Shown: one piece after another, positions 29,695-40,479 of the stretch
Position numbering within the stretch: the stretch's first letter is position 1
Layout of the letters: each line of letters starts with the position of its first letter
NCBI GenBank assembly: GCA_030437565.1
Contig: CP129291.1
Span: 496,001 to 560,000 of the forward strand
Length of the DNA: 64,000 nt
Source: Terrilactibacillus sp. S3-3
GTDB lineage: Bacteria > Bacillota > Bacilli > Bacillales > Sporolactobacillaceae
Reading direction: 5' to 3'
Translations under genes and position numbers: made by a program
The notes under the pieces: model-generated
Database searches by the model: none
What the model saw: the letters and a program-made list of their open reading frames with translations, nothing else
Told to the model about the DNA's origin: nothing

Positions 29695-31109
29695 TCAGCT
29701 CGCTTTTTTTTGAAATTGAGAAAGAATACAATAGAGTATGAAAGAAACAATGAGCACCGGATACGTTGCGCCAATTGTATGGGTGAATGCCGGCAGATTG
29801 TGAATCATGAGGAAGAGCACGACGCCGATCACCCAAGTGACGATGGCGGCAAAATTAAATCCGCCGGTAAACCAGTATCTTCCGCCGCTTTTTTCCATTT
29901 CTGCTACATTGTATACGCGCTTTTTTACGATGAAAAAATCCGCGATCATGATTCCAAGCAGCGGGCCGAGCACCATCCCGATATAATCGAGAAAAGCAAT
30001 AAAGGAATCTAGAAAGCTGTTCAGTAAAAGCGGGATAAAAGTCAGCAGGACGGCAATGACAGTGACGATCCAAAGCGCGGTCATCGGCCTGATTTTTTTT
30101 TTTTAGTGAGATTGGTGAGCGAGATGCCGCCGGCCATAAGGTTAACCGCATTCGCCGTCGTGCTTGTCAGGATGATGACGATCATTGCCAGCCAGCCAAG
30201 GCCGAGTTTGCTGGCAATTGTGCTAGGATCCGAATTGTTCGGATCATAGGTGCCGGTTGTAATCGCCGTGGCAATCGTGGCGATGATGCCGACAAATGCA
30301 AACCAAAAGAGTCCGATGTTCGCGCCAAGCATCGGCGCAATCGTGGCGGTTGACCGCTTTTTGCCGTATCGGGTAAATTCAGCGATAGCGGTAACCCAGG
30401 CTAAACTGAATGCTGCCATCGTGTCCATTGCTGAGCCAAAAGGCATCGCCATTTTGGCAGGTGGCTGCCAATGGATGATTTTTTCGAACGAAACGTTTTG
30501 GAACACAACGATTGTTTCCCACAGACCGAGCGCGATAACCAGGATCATTCCGATTCGCTCGATCATTTTGACGGAGCGGTGTCAAGCAAGCGCTATTGAA
30601 ATAAAGTGCAGGACGCTCATGAGCAAGATGCCGACGATCATCGATTTGTAGCCGCCTTTTTCGCTAAAAGCGGCCCAGCCAAATGCCGATTTTAGTAAGA
30701 AGCTGACGGATATCGCCGCGATGAACGTATTCACGGCTGTCCAGCCAATGAACTGTGTCAGATTGACTAACGTCGGCAGATAGCTGCCGCGAATCCCAAA
30801 TGACGGACGGGTAAGCGCCATTGTTGACGTTCCGGCTTTATATCCCATGTAGCCGACAAGCGCCATGATAAAATAAGCGATCGGATTAGCGATCAAAGTC
30901 ACAATGATCGAGCCCGTTAACGCGCAGCCGGCGACAACACCGCCGATATACCACGTACCGTTATTAGCGTTGGCGCCGATCCAGGTTGCGAACATGTCCC
31001 AAAAGCTTAGGTTACGAGCTTTCGCCGGTACCGATTCTGTTGCACCGTATTCTTTTGAACGAGTGTCATCGGCATCGACTGCCGGCAGTTCAGGCACACT
31101 ATTGGCCAT
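29695..31109 (-). CDS. codB: Cytosine permease, NCS1 family
   Basis: Twelve-helix NCS1 importer, about 470 residues. ATG 31109 follows GGGGGGT. It starts [21 protein letters not shown], with [16 protein letters not shown] in helix 1 and [13 protein letters not shown] after helix 2. The frame breaks near 30580 and at a run of twelve T near 30095-30106. With codA it forms a cytosine salvage operon that probably answered to the PucR regulator opposite, now cut by an IS. Confidence 0.9.
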
Positions 31110-31225
31110 AAGAGACCCCCCTAATTATCTTAATGTAATTTTAAAAATAACACCATTTGTTCTAACATATAACATATGAGTGAAAGAAGGAATAGACAAG
31201 ATGTTTTGATGAAGTTAAATAGAGG

Positions 31226-31240
31226 TTGACAGTTTGTCAA
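31226..31240. promoter_or_regulatory. Perfect dyad upstream of codBA
   Basis: TTGACA and TGTCAA flank GTT, 117 bp before the codB start in the gap shared with the AbrB-type gene. It could be an operator; TTGACA could also be a -35 box. Nothing else recognisable is in 31110-31449. Confidence 0.4.
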
Positions 31241-31449
31241 GCAGGGGAAATTAAGATGTAAAAAGAATCTTATTTGTGAAGGACGCTGATTGGGGCGATC
31301 CGGAAGTGCTTCGGAAATCCGGCCCGAATGCCGACACAGTTTTTTTTTTCGATAAGGGCTATTTATTCGGTTTTGAGTTATTGACATTGATGCGGGCACA
31401 ATAGAAAGCCTGTGAGCCGTTGATTACTTTTTTGGAAAGAAGGCTGTGC

Positions 31450-32561
31450 ATGAATCTTTTGATCAATAAACTGAAACTTGGCAATCTGCTATTTATTCTT
31501 ATCAGTGGGATCGGTGGACTCCTCTTATCTTTTGCTGGTTTTGCGATCGGCTGGATGGTCGGAACGCTTGTGTTGGCGGGAGCTTTATTGTGGAGGCCGC
31601 GATGGGTCGGTCGTTTGCAAAGCGAAAAAGGCCTTGCCCGCGTCTGGCTTCACGCCGGGCAATGGCTTCTTGGCATACAGCTCGGCCAGCAGATCAACCT
31701 GTCCGTTGTTCATATTTTTGAACAGAGCTGGCTGACCATTGTCTTTATGCTTCTATTGTCGATTATTCTGTCACTCTTAAGCGGGTTCATGCTGTTTGGA
31801 TTAAGTCAAAATGATTTAATCACAGCTTATACGGGACGACCCCCGGGGGATTTTCGTCAATGGCCGGGATCGCCGCCGATGTCGGAGTCAACACGGCTGT
31901 TGTCAGCATCATTCAAAGCATGCGGGTTTTTCTAGTTGTGGGCACTATTCCACTACTCGCCTCTTCATGGCACGGGGCTGCCGGGATAAATCGAGCGGCT
32001 TCCAGCCACGCTGTACTGAACAGTGAAACAATCCTGTGGACGGCAGTTATCGTTGCGATATCTTTCATTGGCGGCCGCCTTAGTAAAAGGGTGTCATCTG
32101 CCGGCACCTTGGCTTCTAGGCAGTATGATCGGCGTTGCCGGAGCACAAACGATCGGCAGTGTTCTGGCCGGTCATAACTTGGTCATTTGGTGGCCGCACG
32201 GATTGATGATTATTGCCCAGCTGCTCATCGGATCAAGTGTCGGTGCCAGTCTCCGCCGTACAATGTTTGCCGGGCTGGTCAGAACGCTTTTTGTTGGGCT
32301 CTTAAGTTCAATCGGACTGATCCTGTCAATGTTTCTTTGCGCATTGCTTGTGGCCAAAACCACCGGCCTCGATCTGATGACAGCGGTTCTTGCCTTCTCA
32401 CCGGGAGGGATCGCGGAAATGGCAACAACATCGGTCGTCCTTGGAGCGGAGTCGACATTTGTTGTTGAGTTCAAGTGCTCCGGGTCATCTCCATCTGCTT
32501 GATCCTGCCGCCGCTCTTCGCCTTGCTGAATCAAAAACTGCCCCATAGTCATATTGGTTAA
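31450..32561 (+). CDS. AbrB-family membrane protein (PF05145 type)
   Basis: About 365 residues with ten membrane segments in two similar halves (GFAIGWMVGTLVLAGAL; LPAPWLLGSMIGVAGAQ), the AbrB duplication of membrane proteins often named putative ammonia monooxygenase. It ends with the typical AFSPGGIAEMATTSVVLGA. ATG 31450 follows AAGAAGG. The frame breaks near 31845, 32110 and 32470; the last 30 residues (QVLRVISICLILPP) are in another frame and end at 32561. Some relatives regulate or transport aromatic or short-chain compounds; the role here is unknown. Confidence 0.8.
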
Positions 32562-32915
32562 TACCGAGGCCGATGGCTTGATACGCCTCTCAGAACAAAG
32601 GTTTTCTTTTGCTTTTAGGCGCATTTGTCGTCCGGGTGTTCCCCAGTCGGCAAGGCCCGCCCTCTCTAACGGGTAAAGTCCCGATTCCGGCCGGAAAAAC
32701 TGCAAACCAACGAAGTCACCCGCCGGCTGGATAAAAACAGTGGCGGTACTAGTCCCCCTGTAATTCGCCCCTCCGGACGAGCCCCGACTTTTGTCCGTAA
32801 ACGAATCCCCCAAAAATCAAAATATCCACTTTCCCGTTAAGCCAATTTTAATAAATCTGCACTAAACTTTAATGAGGACAAGATGATATTTGAATTGGCG
32901 GGGGGAGAAGGCAGG
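32562..32915. other. Gap without a recognisable gene
   Basis: About 350 bp, GC-rich in the first 200 bp. I see no frame with a ribosome site and no known RNA motif. It should contain the promoter of the exporter operon that follows. Confidence 0.4.
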
Positions 32916-33919
32916 ATGAAGAAATGGTGGGTCATTGGGATCGTCATCGTCGTGATTATAGGCGGCGGTGCCGCATGGTTTTTCTTGAAAAGCAAGCCGA
33001 AGCAATCGCAAGTGATCATTCCGACGGCCGTCGTACAGAAAGGGACGATTGAGTCGAAAGTGAACGGCTCGGGCAAACTAGTACCGGAACGGATGAAAAT
33101 TTGACGGAGTCGGAATCGAAAGTTGTTGACAGTGTGTCAGTGGCTAATGACGATGTCGTAAACATGGGCGACACCCTTGTCACCTTTACGGATGGGACGA
33201 AACTGACCGCTCCTTCCGACGGGACCATTTCCAGCCTAAAAGTAGTTGCCGGAAGCCGGGTACAGGCCGAGCAGGCGATCCTGCACATCACGGATTACAA
33301 GCATTTCAATACGGTGATTTCAGTTGATGAACTTGATATTCCAAAAGTCAAGAAAGATCAAAAGGTGAACATCACGGTCAACGCCTACCGTTATAAAACT
33401 TATACCGGTACGGTCAGCAAAATTGCTGATGAAGGGACAGTGACCAATGGGGTGTCGAGTTTTGACGTTACCGTTCATTTGACAAAATCGCCGAGCAGTC
33501 TGAAAGCCGGGATGACGACAACGGCAGATATTATTACTAATAAAAAGTCGAATGTTCTTTATGTGCCGGTCGATGCCATTCACAAAGCGGGTAAGCAAAA
33601 TTTTGTTTATCTTGCGAACCCCGGTTCGGCGAATAGCAGCTCTGCGCAAGGAGGGACGATGCGCGGTCAAAGCGTCATCGTAAAAACCGGGATCAATAAT
33701 GACAGCAATATCGAAATCGTCTCCGGCCTGAAGGCGGGGCAAACGGTGCAATTGACGCCGATCACGAGAAGCAGTGCTAGCTCCGGCAGCAGCAATACCG
33801 GCGGCGGTTATGGTACATTCAGAGTCGGCAGCGGATTTGGTCAAGGGATGAGAAACGGCGGAAACGGGGGATCTTTTGGGGGCGTGAGCGGTCAACGCAT
33901 GAGTGGAGGGAATCGCTGA
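32916..33919 (+). CDS. MacA/YknX-type membrane fusion protein
   Basis: Adaptor subunit of an ABC exporter, about 334 residues. One N-terminal membrane anchor ([20 protein letters not shown]) is followed by a split biotinyl-lipoyl-like domain ([20 protein letters not shown]) and beta-barrel domains. The tail is rich in Gly, Ser and Asn. The frame breaks near 33090 (one G missing before DENLTESES). Its stop overlaps the ATG of the ATPase gene (TGATG). Together with the next two genes it resembles yknXYZ of B. subtilis or macAB. Confidence 0.87.
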
Positions 33920-34609
33920 TGGCTGAAGAGATCATTACGATGAACAATGTTGAAAAGTCATATCACATGGGTCAGAATATTGTTCACGCTTTAGCAAATG
34001 TCTCATTATCCGTTCATCAAGGCGATTTTCTCGCGATTGTCGGCCCCTCCGGTTCGGGCAAGTCGACACTGATGAACATTATCGGCTGCCCTTGATCATC
34101 CTGACAGCGGCGAATACGTGCTTGAGGGGCATTACGTTAACAAACTGAAAGATCGCGAGCTGGCGGTCATTCGCAATAAAGAGATCGGTTTTATCTTTCA
34201 AAATTTCAATTTGCTAGGCAAACTGACGGCGCTGGAAAACGTCGAGCTGCCTCTGATCTATCGCGGTTTTAAGGCAAAAAAAAGAAGAGCAATCGCGCTG
34301 GAGTGTCTGGAGCAGGTCGGGATTGCCGAGCGTGCCGGCCACCGGCCCAATCAGTTGTCCAGCGGCCAGCAGCAAAGGGTGGCGATTGCCAGAGCATTGG
34401 CCGGTTCTCCGCCGATATTGCTCGCAGACGAGCCGACGGGGGCTTTGGACAGCAAGACAAGTCGGGAAATCATGGACAATCTGATCCGGCTCAATAAAGA
34501 CGGGCATACGATCATCTTAATTACCCATGATTTAAATGTGGCTTCAAGGGCAAAAAGGAGAATTAGCATTCAAGACGGCAGATTATATGAAGGCGAGGAT
34601 GTGGGATGA
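33919..34609 (+). CDS. MacB/YknY-type ABC ATPase
   Basis: Cytoplasmic ATPase of the exporter, about 230 residues. Walker [13 protein letters not shown]-loop FIFQNFNL, signature [17 protein letters not shown] and Walker [13 protein letters not shown] are all intact. The frame breaks near 34089 (one extra C in IIGCLDHPD). The stop overlaps the permease ATG (ATGA). Confidence 0.9.
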
Positions 34610-35790
34610 ATTTCTTAACATCGATTCAGATGGCAATAAGAAACATTCTTGGCAATAAACTGCGGGCCTTTTTGACGATGCTGGGGATCATCATTGGTGT
34701 GTCTTCCGTCATTGTTCTCGCCTCGATTGGCCAGGGTTCAAGCAAATCAGTGGCCGAAAGTGTGAACAGCCTGGGAACCAATCTGCTGACCGTTAATATC
34801 ACCAACACGGAGACCCCGTTCACGATGGATAATATTAACACCGTCAAAAAGCTCAATCACGCAAAAGCTGTCGCGCCGGTCTTGTCTGGAAATGTCACCG
34901 TGATGAATGGTAAAAATTCGGATACGGCGGTGGTGGCCGGATCAACAGCTACCTATCAGAAAATAAAAGATCTGTCACTGGCTAAAGGACGATTTATTTC
35001 CGATATTGATACCGATTACCGGCAAAAAGTAGTCGTACTTGGCAGCGATGTGGCGACAGAGTTGTTTGAAAACCAATCACGCTGAATCAAAAAGTGCTGA
35101 TCAACGGCGAATCCTATAAAGTTATTGGAGTTTTAAACGCAAAAGGCGGTTCGATGGGGCAAAATAGTGACAGTATGATTATGATCCCGTTTTCAACCGC
35201 TCAGCGTCTGCTGAAAACGACACATATTCAACAGTTTTACGTTCAAGCGGATAACAAGGATAACATTAACTTAACGATGAATTTGTTGAATGCCTATCTC
35301 AACCGTGTCTTCGGCCAAACTGCTCAAAGTGCATCAAGCAGCACGACAAATTTCACCGTTGTCAATCAGCAGGATGTGCTGGATACGATGAGTTCGGTCA
35401 GCAAGACGATGACGATGCTGCTCGGCGGAATTGCCAGTATTTCGCTGCTTGTTGGCGGGATCGGGATCATGAACATCATGTTTGTTTCCGTCACCGAAAG
35501 AACGAAGGAAATCGGTATTCGCAAAGCGATCGGAGCGAAACGACGGGATATTCTCGCTCAATTTCTTATTGAATCGCGTGATCAGCATGATCAGCGGACT
35601 GATTGGCGTTGCCTTAGGCTGCCTGGCGACTCAGGCTTATGCTGCAGTTACCGGCGGGGCGGTCGCCTATTCTTTCGGAGTCATGGTGTTTGCCTTTCTC
35701 TTCTCGGCGGTCGTCGGCATTGTATTTGGCGTCTTTCCGGCAAATAAGGCATCGAAATTACAGCCGATTCAAGCCTTGCGTTTCGAATAA
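34606..35790 (+). CDS. MacB/YknZ-type ABC permease
   Basis: About 395 residues: N-terminal helix (NKLRAFLTMLGIIIGVSSVI), a large outer MacB-core domain and three C-terminal helices with the family text RTKEIGIRKAIGAKRRDIL and FPANKASKLQPIQALRFE. The frame breaks near 35080 and 35575. With the adaptor and ATPase it should export or extract a hydrophobic compound or peptide at the membrane; a two-component pair 155 bp downstream may control it. Confidence 0.88.
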
Positions 35791-35944
35791 AAAAGAGGGG
35801 GGCACTCACCCGCTTCTGGCGAGGGAGTTTCCCTGTTTTCTATACGAAGTCGACTATTCGTTCGAAATTCGGTAAAATGTCGATAATGATAGAAAAAGCG
35901 GTGCATCATTGAAGGTGCTTTTTTAAATAAAAGAAGGTGCGATC

Positions 35945-36615
35945 ATGAGAGTTCTGGTAGTTGAGGATAATGTTCTGTTGTTGGAATCAATTGTTGCCCT
36001 GCTGTCGGACGAGTATGATGTCGATTCGGCTACAAACGGCGATGATGCGCTTTATATGGCGGAACAGGATATCTACGATGTTTTAATTCTTGACGTGATG
36101 CTGCCGGGGATGGACGGATTCGAAGTTATTCAAAAACTGCGTGAAAAAAAAGTGGACACTCCCGTTGTTTTTCTCACCGCGCGCGATGCTGTAGAAGACC
36201 GGGTTAAAGGGCTGAACCTTGGCGGTGACGATTACATTGTCAAGCCGTTTCAAAATCAAGAGTTGAAGGCGAGGCTGGCGGCTATCTTGAGGCGCAGTTC
36301 GCCACTGACACTTGATCAATCGCTGCGTTATAAAGGAATAAAAATTGATACGAAGCGCAAGCAAGTGACCGTCAACGGCGAGTTGCTCGCTTTTACCATC
36401 AAGCAGTACGAACTTCTGGAATATTTCATTCAGAACAATGATCAAATTTTAACTCGCGAGCAAATTTTTGACAGGATTTGGGGATTTGATTCAGAAACGA
36501 CGATCGGCATCGTCGAGGTGTATGTCCATCAGCTCCGCAAAAAATTGCAAAAGTATCATTATGACAAGGATATCCACGGTTCGCGGGATTGGGTATATGT
36601 TGTCCGATAAGTGAG
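35945..36615 (+). CDS. OmpR/PhoB-type response regulator
   Basis: About 222 residues. Receiver domain with the acidic pair VVEDN, phospho-acceptor Asp50 in LILDVMLPG, Thr in FLTARDA and Lys in IVKPF; winged-helix DNA-binding domain with VEVYVHQLRKKL. In the printed frame the end reads GSRDWVYVVR and stops at 36610, but adding two bases near 36582 gives the canonical TVRGIGYMLSDK ending at 36615. ATG 35945 has a GAAGG site. The kinase gene follows 9 bp later. Confidence 0.92.
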
Positions 36616-36624
36616 GCACAAGCA

Positions 36625-37872
36625 ATGTTCAAAAAGACGCTGATCAAATTGACCGTTCTCAATTCGGCCATCCTGATCCTGCTGATCGGCCTCTTGGGCG
36701 GAGCGATTTATTCTTATGAAAGAGCGGTTACTTTTCGCAGTGTCAATGGGAACTTGAAAGCCGCTACGGGTACGCTGCCTTTAGATCAGCGCAATGAAGC
36801 CGGTCCGATTGGTCCGGGCATGCATGACAGATTGATTGTCGCTGTTCTTAATTCAGGAAATAAAGTCATCCGGGCTAACAGGGACGAACTAACCAGCAAA
36901 ACGATCAAACCTTTTTTAACAAAGAAAACGGATGCCGTCATTGAAAAAAATGTCGAAGGTTCCTATTACCATCTTATTGCCACAAAAATAAAAACCGTAC
37001 AAGGCACTTTTACTGTCTACTACATCGCCAATGTCGACCCGGAAAAGAACTTGCTCAACACATTGCTTTCGATTATTCTTTACGGCACCGGCATCGGGAC
37101 CATTCTGTCGATTGTTATCGGCTATTTTCTTGCCAGGCGGGCGCTCCGCCCCATTGAAGTGTCATGGGAGAAACAGCGTCAGTTTGTCGCCGATGCTTCG
37201 CATGAATTGCGGACGCCGCTTTCCATCATTCAGTTGAAAATGGAAGGGTTATTGAAAAAACCGCATGGTCGCATTCAGGATGCTGGTTCGGAAATCTCTG
37301 TCGTGCTGGGAGAAACGCGGCGGCTGTCCAAGTTAGTCGCCAATTTGCTGACGCTCGCCCGCTCCGATGCTAATCGCTTGGAGATCAATCGCGATATGAT
37401 TTCAGTTAGCGATTTATTGAAACAAGTGGTTGAACCGTTTCAAGAAATGGCCGGCTACCATGAAAAAACTTTGGTGGCAAATATTGAAAATAAGCCGATG
37501 ACCATCATCGGCGACAAAGGCCGGATTCACCAGCTGTTCGTCATTTTGCTTGATAACGCGATGAAATTCACCGATAAAGGCGGGCGGATCACTATCGCTT
37601 GCGGAATTGAGAATCATATGGTTAGAATAACGGTATCCGATAATGGTATCGGCATTAAAGAAAAAGACTTGCCGCATATCTTTGACCGTTTCTATCAAAC
37701 CGATACGTCAAGGACGGATCGGGAAGGCACCGGACTTGGACTCGCAATTGGAAAGTGGATCGTCGAACAGCATAAAGGCAAGATCATCGTGCAAAGCAAA
37801 GTGAATGAAGGCACTTGTTTCACGATTCTCTTGCCTCTGGCCAAGCCGAAATCGGGGCAGGAGGATAAGTGA
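36625..37872 (+). CDS. Sensor histidine kinase
   Basis: Intact, 415 residues from MFKKTLIKLTVLNS (behind GTGAGG). Two membrane segments (near 36640-36710 and 37050-37135) enclose an outer sensor region of about 115 residues. There is no clear HAMP domain. The dimerisation domain has the phospho-His in DASHELRTPLS, and the ATPase domain has LDNAMKFT, DNGIGI and GTGLGLAI. It pairs with the regulator just upstream. The ABC exporter before them is the most likely target, by position. Confidence 0.93.
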   Translation: MFKKTLIKLTVLNSAILILLIGLLGGAIYSYERAVTFRSVNGNLKAATGTLPLDQRNEAGPIGPGMHDRLIVAVLNSGNKVIRANRDELTSKTIKPFLTKKTDAVIEKNVEGSYYHLIATKIKTVQGTFTVYYIANVDPEKNLLNTLLSIILYGTGIGTILSIVIGYFLARRALRPIEVSWEKQRQFVADASHELRTPLSIIQLKMEGLLKKPHGRIQDAGSEISVVLGETRRLSKLVANLLTLARSDANRLEINRDMISVSDLLKQVVEPFQEMAGYHEKTLVANIENKPMTIIGDKGRIHQLFVILLDNAMKFTDKGGRITIACGIENHMVRITVSDNGIGIKEKDLPHIFDRFYQTDTSRTDREGTGLGLAIGKWIVEQHKGKIIVQSKVNEGTCFTILLPLAKPKSGQEDK

Positions 37873-37897
37873 TTAAAAACAAAGAGGAGCTAAGAGG

Positions 37898-38434
37898 ATG
37901 GGCAAAAGAAAAAATTGGAAACCGCCACGTTTGCGGGCGGTTGTTTTTGGTGCATGGTCAAACCATTCGATACACTGCCGGGGATAGAGAGAGTGGTGTC
38001 CGGCTATTCAGGCGGCCATGCTGAGAACCCGTCATATGAAGAAGTTAAATCAGGGACAACAGGCCATATGGAAGCCGTTCAGATTACGTTTGATCCGGTA
38101 GTCTTTCCTTATGAAAAATTACTTGGACTTTACTGGGCTCAGATCGATCCGACCGATGACGGCGGCCAGTTCATTGACAGAGGTTCCAACTACCGGACGG
38201 CCATTTTTTATCATAATGACAATCAAAAGCGGCTTGCCGAACAGTCGAAAGCCGATCTTGAGAAAAGCGGCCGTTTCAAAAAAACCGATCGTGACGCGTA
38301 TTTTAGCTGCCGTTCCCTTTTATCCCGCCGAGGAAGAACACCAGATGTTCTACAAAAAGCAGCCTGAACGCTATCAAGAAGAACGACGCGAGTCAGGGCG
38401 CGAACGGTTTATCAAAGAGAGCTGGAAGGTATGA
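37898..38434 (+). CDS. msrA: Peptide methionine-S-sulfoxide reductase
   Basis: Repairs oxidised methionine in proteins. The catalytic Cys is in GGCFWC, followed by [29 protein letters not shown] and [11 protein letters not shown]. The start is ATG 37898 behind GAGGAG; small insertions near 37901-37912 hide the expected MAKEKLETATF. Another break lies at an A run near 38281. It is 26 bp after the kinase gene and may be in its transcript. No msrB is fused or adjacent. Confidence 0.92.
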
Positions 38435-38468
38435 AAAAGAGAAGCCGGAGGCTTCTCTTTTTCATACC
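38428..38468. terminator. Bidirectional terminator, msrA and NlpC gene
   Basis: A perfect 19-bp inverted repeat: GGTATGAAAAAGAGAAGCC at 38428-38446 with its complement at 38450-38468, loop GGA. It starts inside the last codons of msrA. Confidence 0.88.
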
Positions 38469-38476
38469 GCTTATGT

Positions 38477-38937
38477 TTATTTTAGAATCCGGCGTGCTTT
38501 CATATACCGCGGTTTCCAATAACGGGAGGAAGGACCGGTAAACACGCCTGTTTTATGTACGCCATAACGTTTTCCGCATCGACCATTTTCCCTTTTCCCG
38601 CATAGATACCGACGTGGGAAACAACGCCTCGTCTCCCGGTGTAGAAGAAAAGCAAATCCCCAGCCTTTAAATGGCTTTTTGAAACGGCTTTTCCCACTTT
38701 AGCCTGGGCCTGCGATGTCCGCGGCAAGGAAATGCCAGCTTTCTTGTAAACCTTTTGCGTCAGTGCGGAACAGTCTGTTTTTCCATAAACATAAGGTTCA
38801 TGGTGTTTTAAAGCTTCCTTAACTATGTATTGCCCGTTAACAGAGACAGCACCGGCACGGCTCTGAAAGACGGGGACGAACAAAAACAGCACCGTCATGC
38901 TAAGCAAAAAAACAGGTATCGCCATCTTTTTCTTCAC
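38477..38937 (-). CDS. Secreted NlpC/P60 cell-wall peptidase
   Basis: Cysteine peptidase cutting muropeptide stems, about 153 residues. GTG 38937 follows GGGAGGA. A signal peptide (KKKMAIPVFLLSMTVLFLF) leads directly to a single catalytic domain: Cys in YGKTDCSALTQKVY, His in SHVGIYAG. The frame breaks near 38550; the true end reads SSRYWKPRYMKARRILK, stopping at 38477, as expected for the family. No binding repeats (LysM or SH3) are present, so the enzyme is minimal. Confidence 0.87.
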
Positions 38938-39109
38938 TCAAAGTCCTCCCAATCCCTAAATTGAATCTATGTATCTATTTAAAAATCTTATTATTTATTT
39001 CTGGAACTATCTTACTAGTAACAATGTTACCATTTTTAATAGCTTTTGATTTTACAGATTATTTACTTTTGTTTTTATTAATGTTACAATTTGTGTAATA
39101 TTGTCGCTG

Positions 39110-39365
39110 ATGCGGGATATTTGTCGTCGTTTTTAAAGTGTCGATAACCGCCAGCAATTCGGGCATTGGGAAATCTACGCATATCCCTTTTCTTTATGGA
39201 AACGAGCGACCAACGAGCGACATAATGAAACGATCCGGAGATTCATTCACAAGGGTTAAGCCATCTAGATTATTCCCAAACCTTATCCGGCAAGTGGTCC
39301 GAGCGATCAATCATCTACCAAGAAAGAAAGGATCACTTTATCGGGTGGCTAACTTATTCTTGTAA
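39110..39365 (+). pseudogene. Remnant of an IS30-family transposase
   Basis: In two alternating frames the text matches the C-terminal end of IS30 transposases: IYAYPFSLWKRATNERHNET and IRRFIHKG (about 39165-39260), then IRQVVRAINHLPRK (about 39285-39325). Only the last third is left, and it is shifted and mutated. It borders the AT-rich island that follows. Confidence 0.6.
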
Positions 39366-39424
39366 CTTAGGAAAAAATTTCATAAAATATGTTTATAAGA
39401 AATTAAAAAAGGAGGGATTTTTTC

Positions 39425-40336
39425 GAAAAAATTTTTGAATATTGTAATAATTATACTTCTGTGCTTTGGAGGTAGTTTATTTCTTAATAATGACAAAATA
39501 AAGGCGGAATCAATTTCAAAAAATGATAATCCACAAAGTACAGAAACAACAGCCGATGCTCCAAAAAGATAATATACATTTGAGCAAAAATGAAAAACAG
39601 GAACAAAATAAACTCGAAATGGAGCTAACGAAAAAATTAAAAAAAACGGATGAAAGTGATTACAATGAGGTTATTAATAAATACCTAGATAGCGATAAAA
39701 ATATTATTCAGGAAAAAATGAATGACAAGGGAATTAACGAAACAGCTGATATAACTACTAATAATAATAAAGAAATAGATTCACAATATAAAATTAATAA
39801 TGATAACACAATCTCCTTTACAAGTGATGGTGTTATAATTGATCAAACAGATGAAAGTAAAGAAAGTCCTGCAACTGAAGAAGAGGAAAAAACTTTACTT
39901 GATGACGATACTCAAGATAGTCTAGTATCAAAGCTTGGACATGTCGTGGAAAATGTTTTATTTGGTGAAAAGGCATATGCATCTTCTTCTAGAACTAAGT
40001 CAGCAAGTCACTCAAGAACTGCCTATTCTTGGTATGGATCGAGATTATTCACAGCCAAAGGCTGCGGAGTTTACATATAATGGTTCTAGGGTAACTGCGC
40101 GAACAACGGAGCATTACGTAAAAAGACACTTTGATGGCGGTATTTGGAGTGTTTATGATAAACATAATGGGGTTCAAAAACCTAGTAAGTCAAAACGAAC
40201 CGTTTACCAGGAAGCTACTGCAAGTTGGGGATTAAGTGTTAAGGGAGTGGGCCTTGTTTTTCAGGAATCATATATTAGAGTTAACCTTGGTTGCGATAAA
40301 AATGGCAAGATTTCAAAATCAAGCATTTTGGATTAG
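39425..40336 (+). CDS. Secreted protein of unknown function
   Basis: I do not recognise it. After two breaks (near 39565 and 40055) about 300 residues can be read. A strong AAGGAGGGA site (39409-39417) precedes a hydrophobic signal segment (NIVIIILLCFGGSLF); the start codon is unclear, possibly a TTG lost in the T or A runs near 39420-39436. A long polar, Lys/Glu/Asp/Asn-rich middle follows, then after KAYASSSRTK a compact domain with SWYGSRLF, YNGSRVTARTTEHYVKR and GLVFQESYIRVNLGC. The design (signal, acidic linker, small basic C-terminal domain) suggests a secreted precursor or surface protein. Base composition is much more AT-rich than its neighbours. Confidence 0.6.
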
Positions 40337-40392
40337 TTAAACAAAGATCGATGCTTAAAAAAAAAATGAAATATAGTAAGGAGATGACATAC

Positions 40393-40479
40393 ATGGGTAC
40401 TTCGTTGTTTTTATTAATTCTTGCGGTAATTATTATTGCTATTATTTCTATACTCGTAAAGTTATTTAAACGAAAATAG
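40393..40479 (+). CDS. 28-residue single-pass membrane peptide
   Basis: MGTSLFLLILAVIIIAII continues to a basic end KLFKRK. AAGGAG at 40378-40383 lies 9 nt before the ATG, so translation is likely. It follows the secreted protein by 56 bp with no terminator between, so both may be on one transcript. The short hydrophobic helix with a positive tail is like type-I toxins, small regulators of membrane proteins or holin-like peptides; I cannot choose between them. Confidence 0.6.
   Translation: MGTSLFLLILAVIIIAIISILVKLFKRK

Noticed and set aside
31277-31402. Short frame reading DWGDPEVLRKSGPNAD
   Set aside because: No start codon or ribosome site, a T run inside, and no family recognised; possibly a scrap of an old gene.
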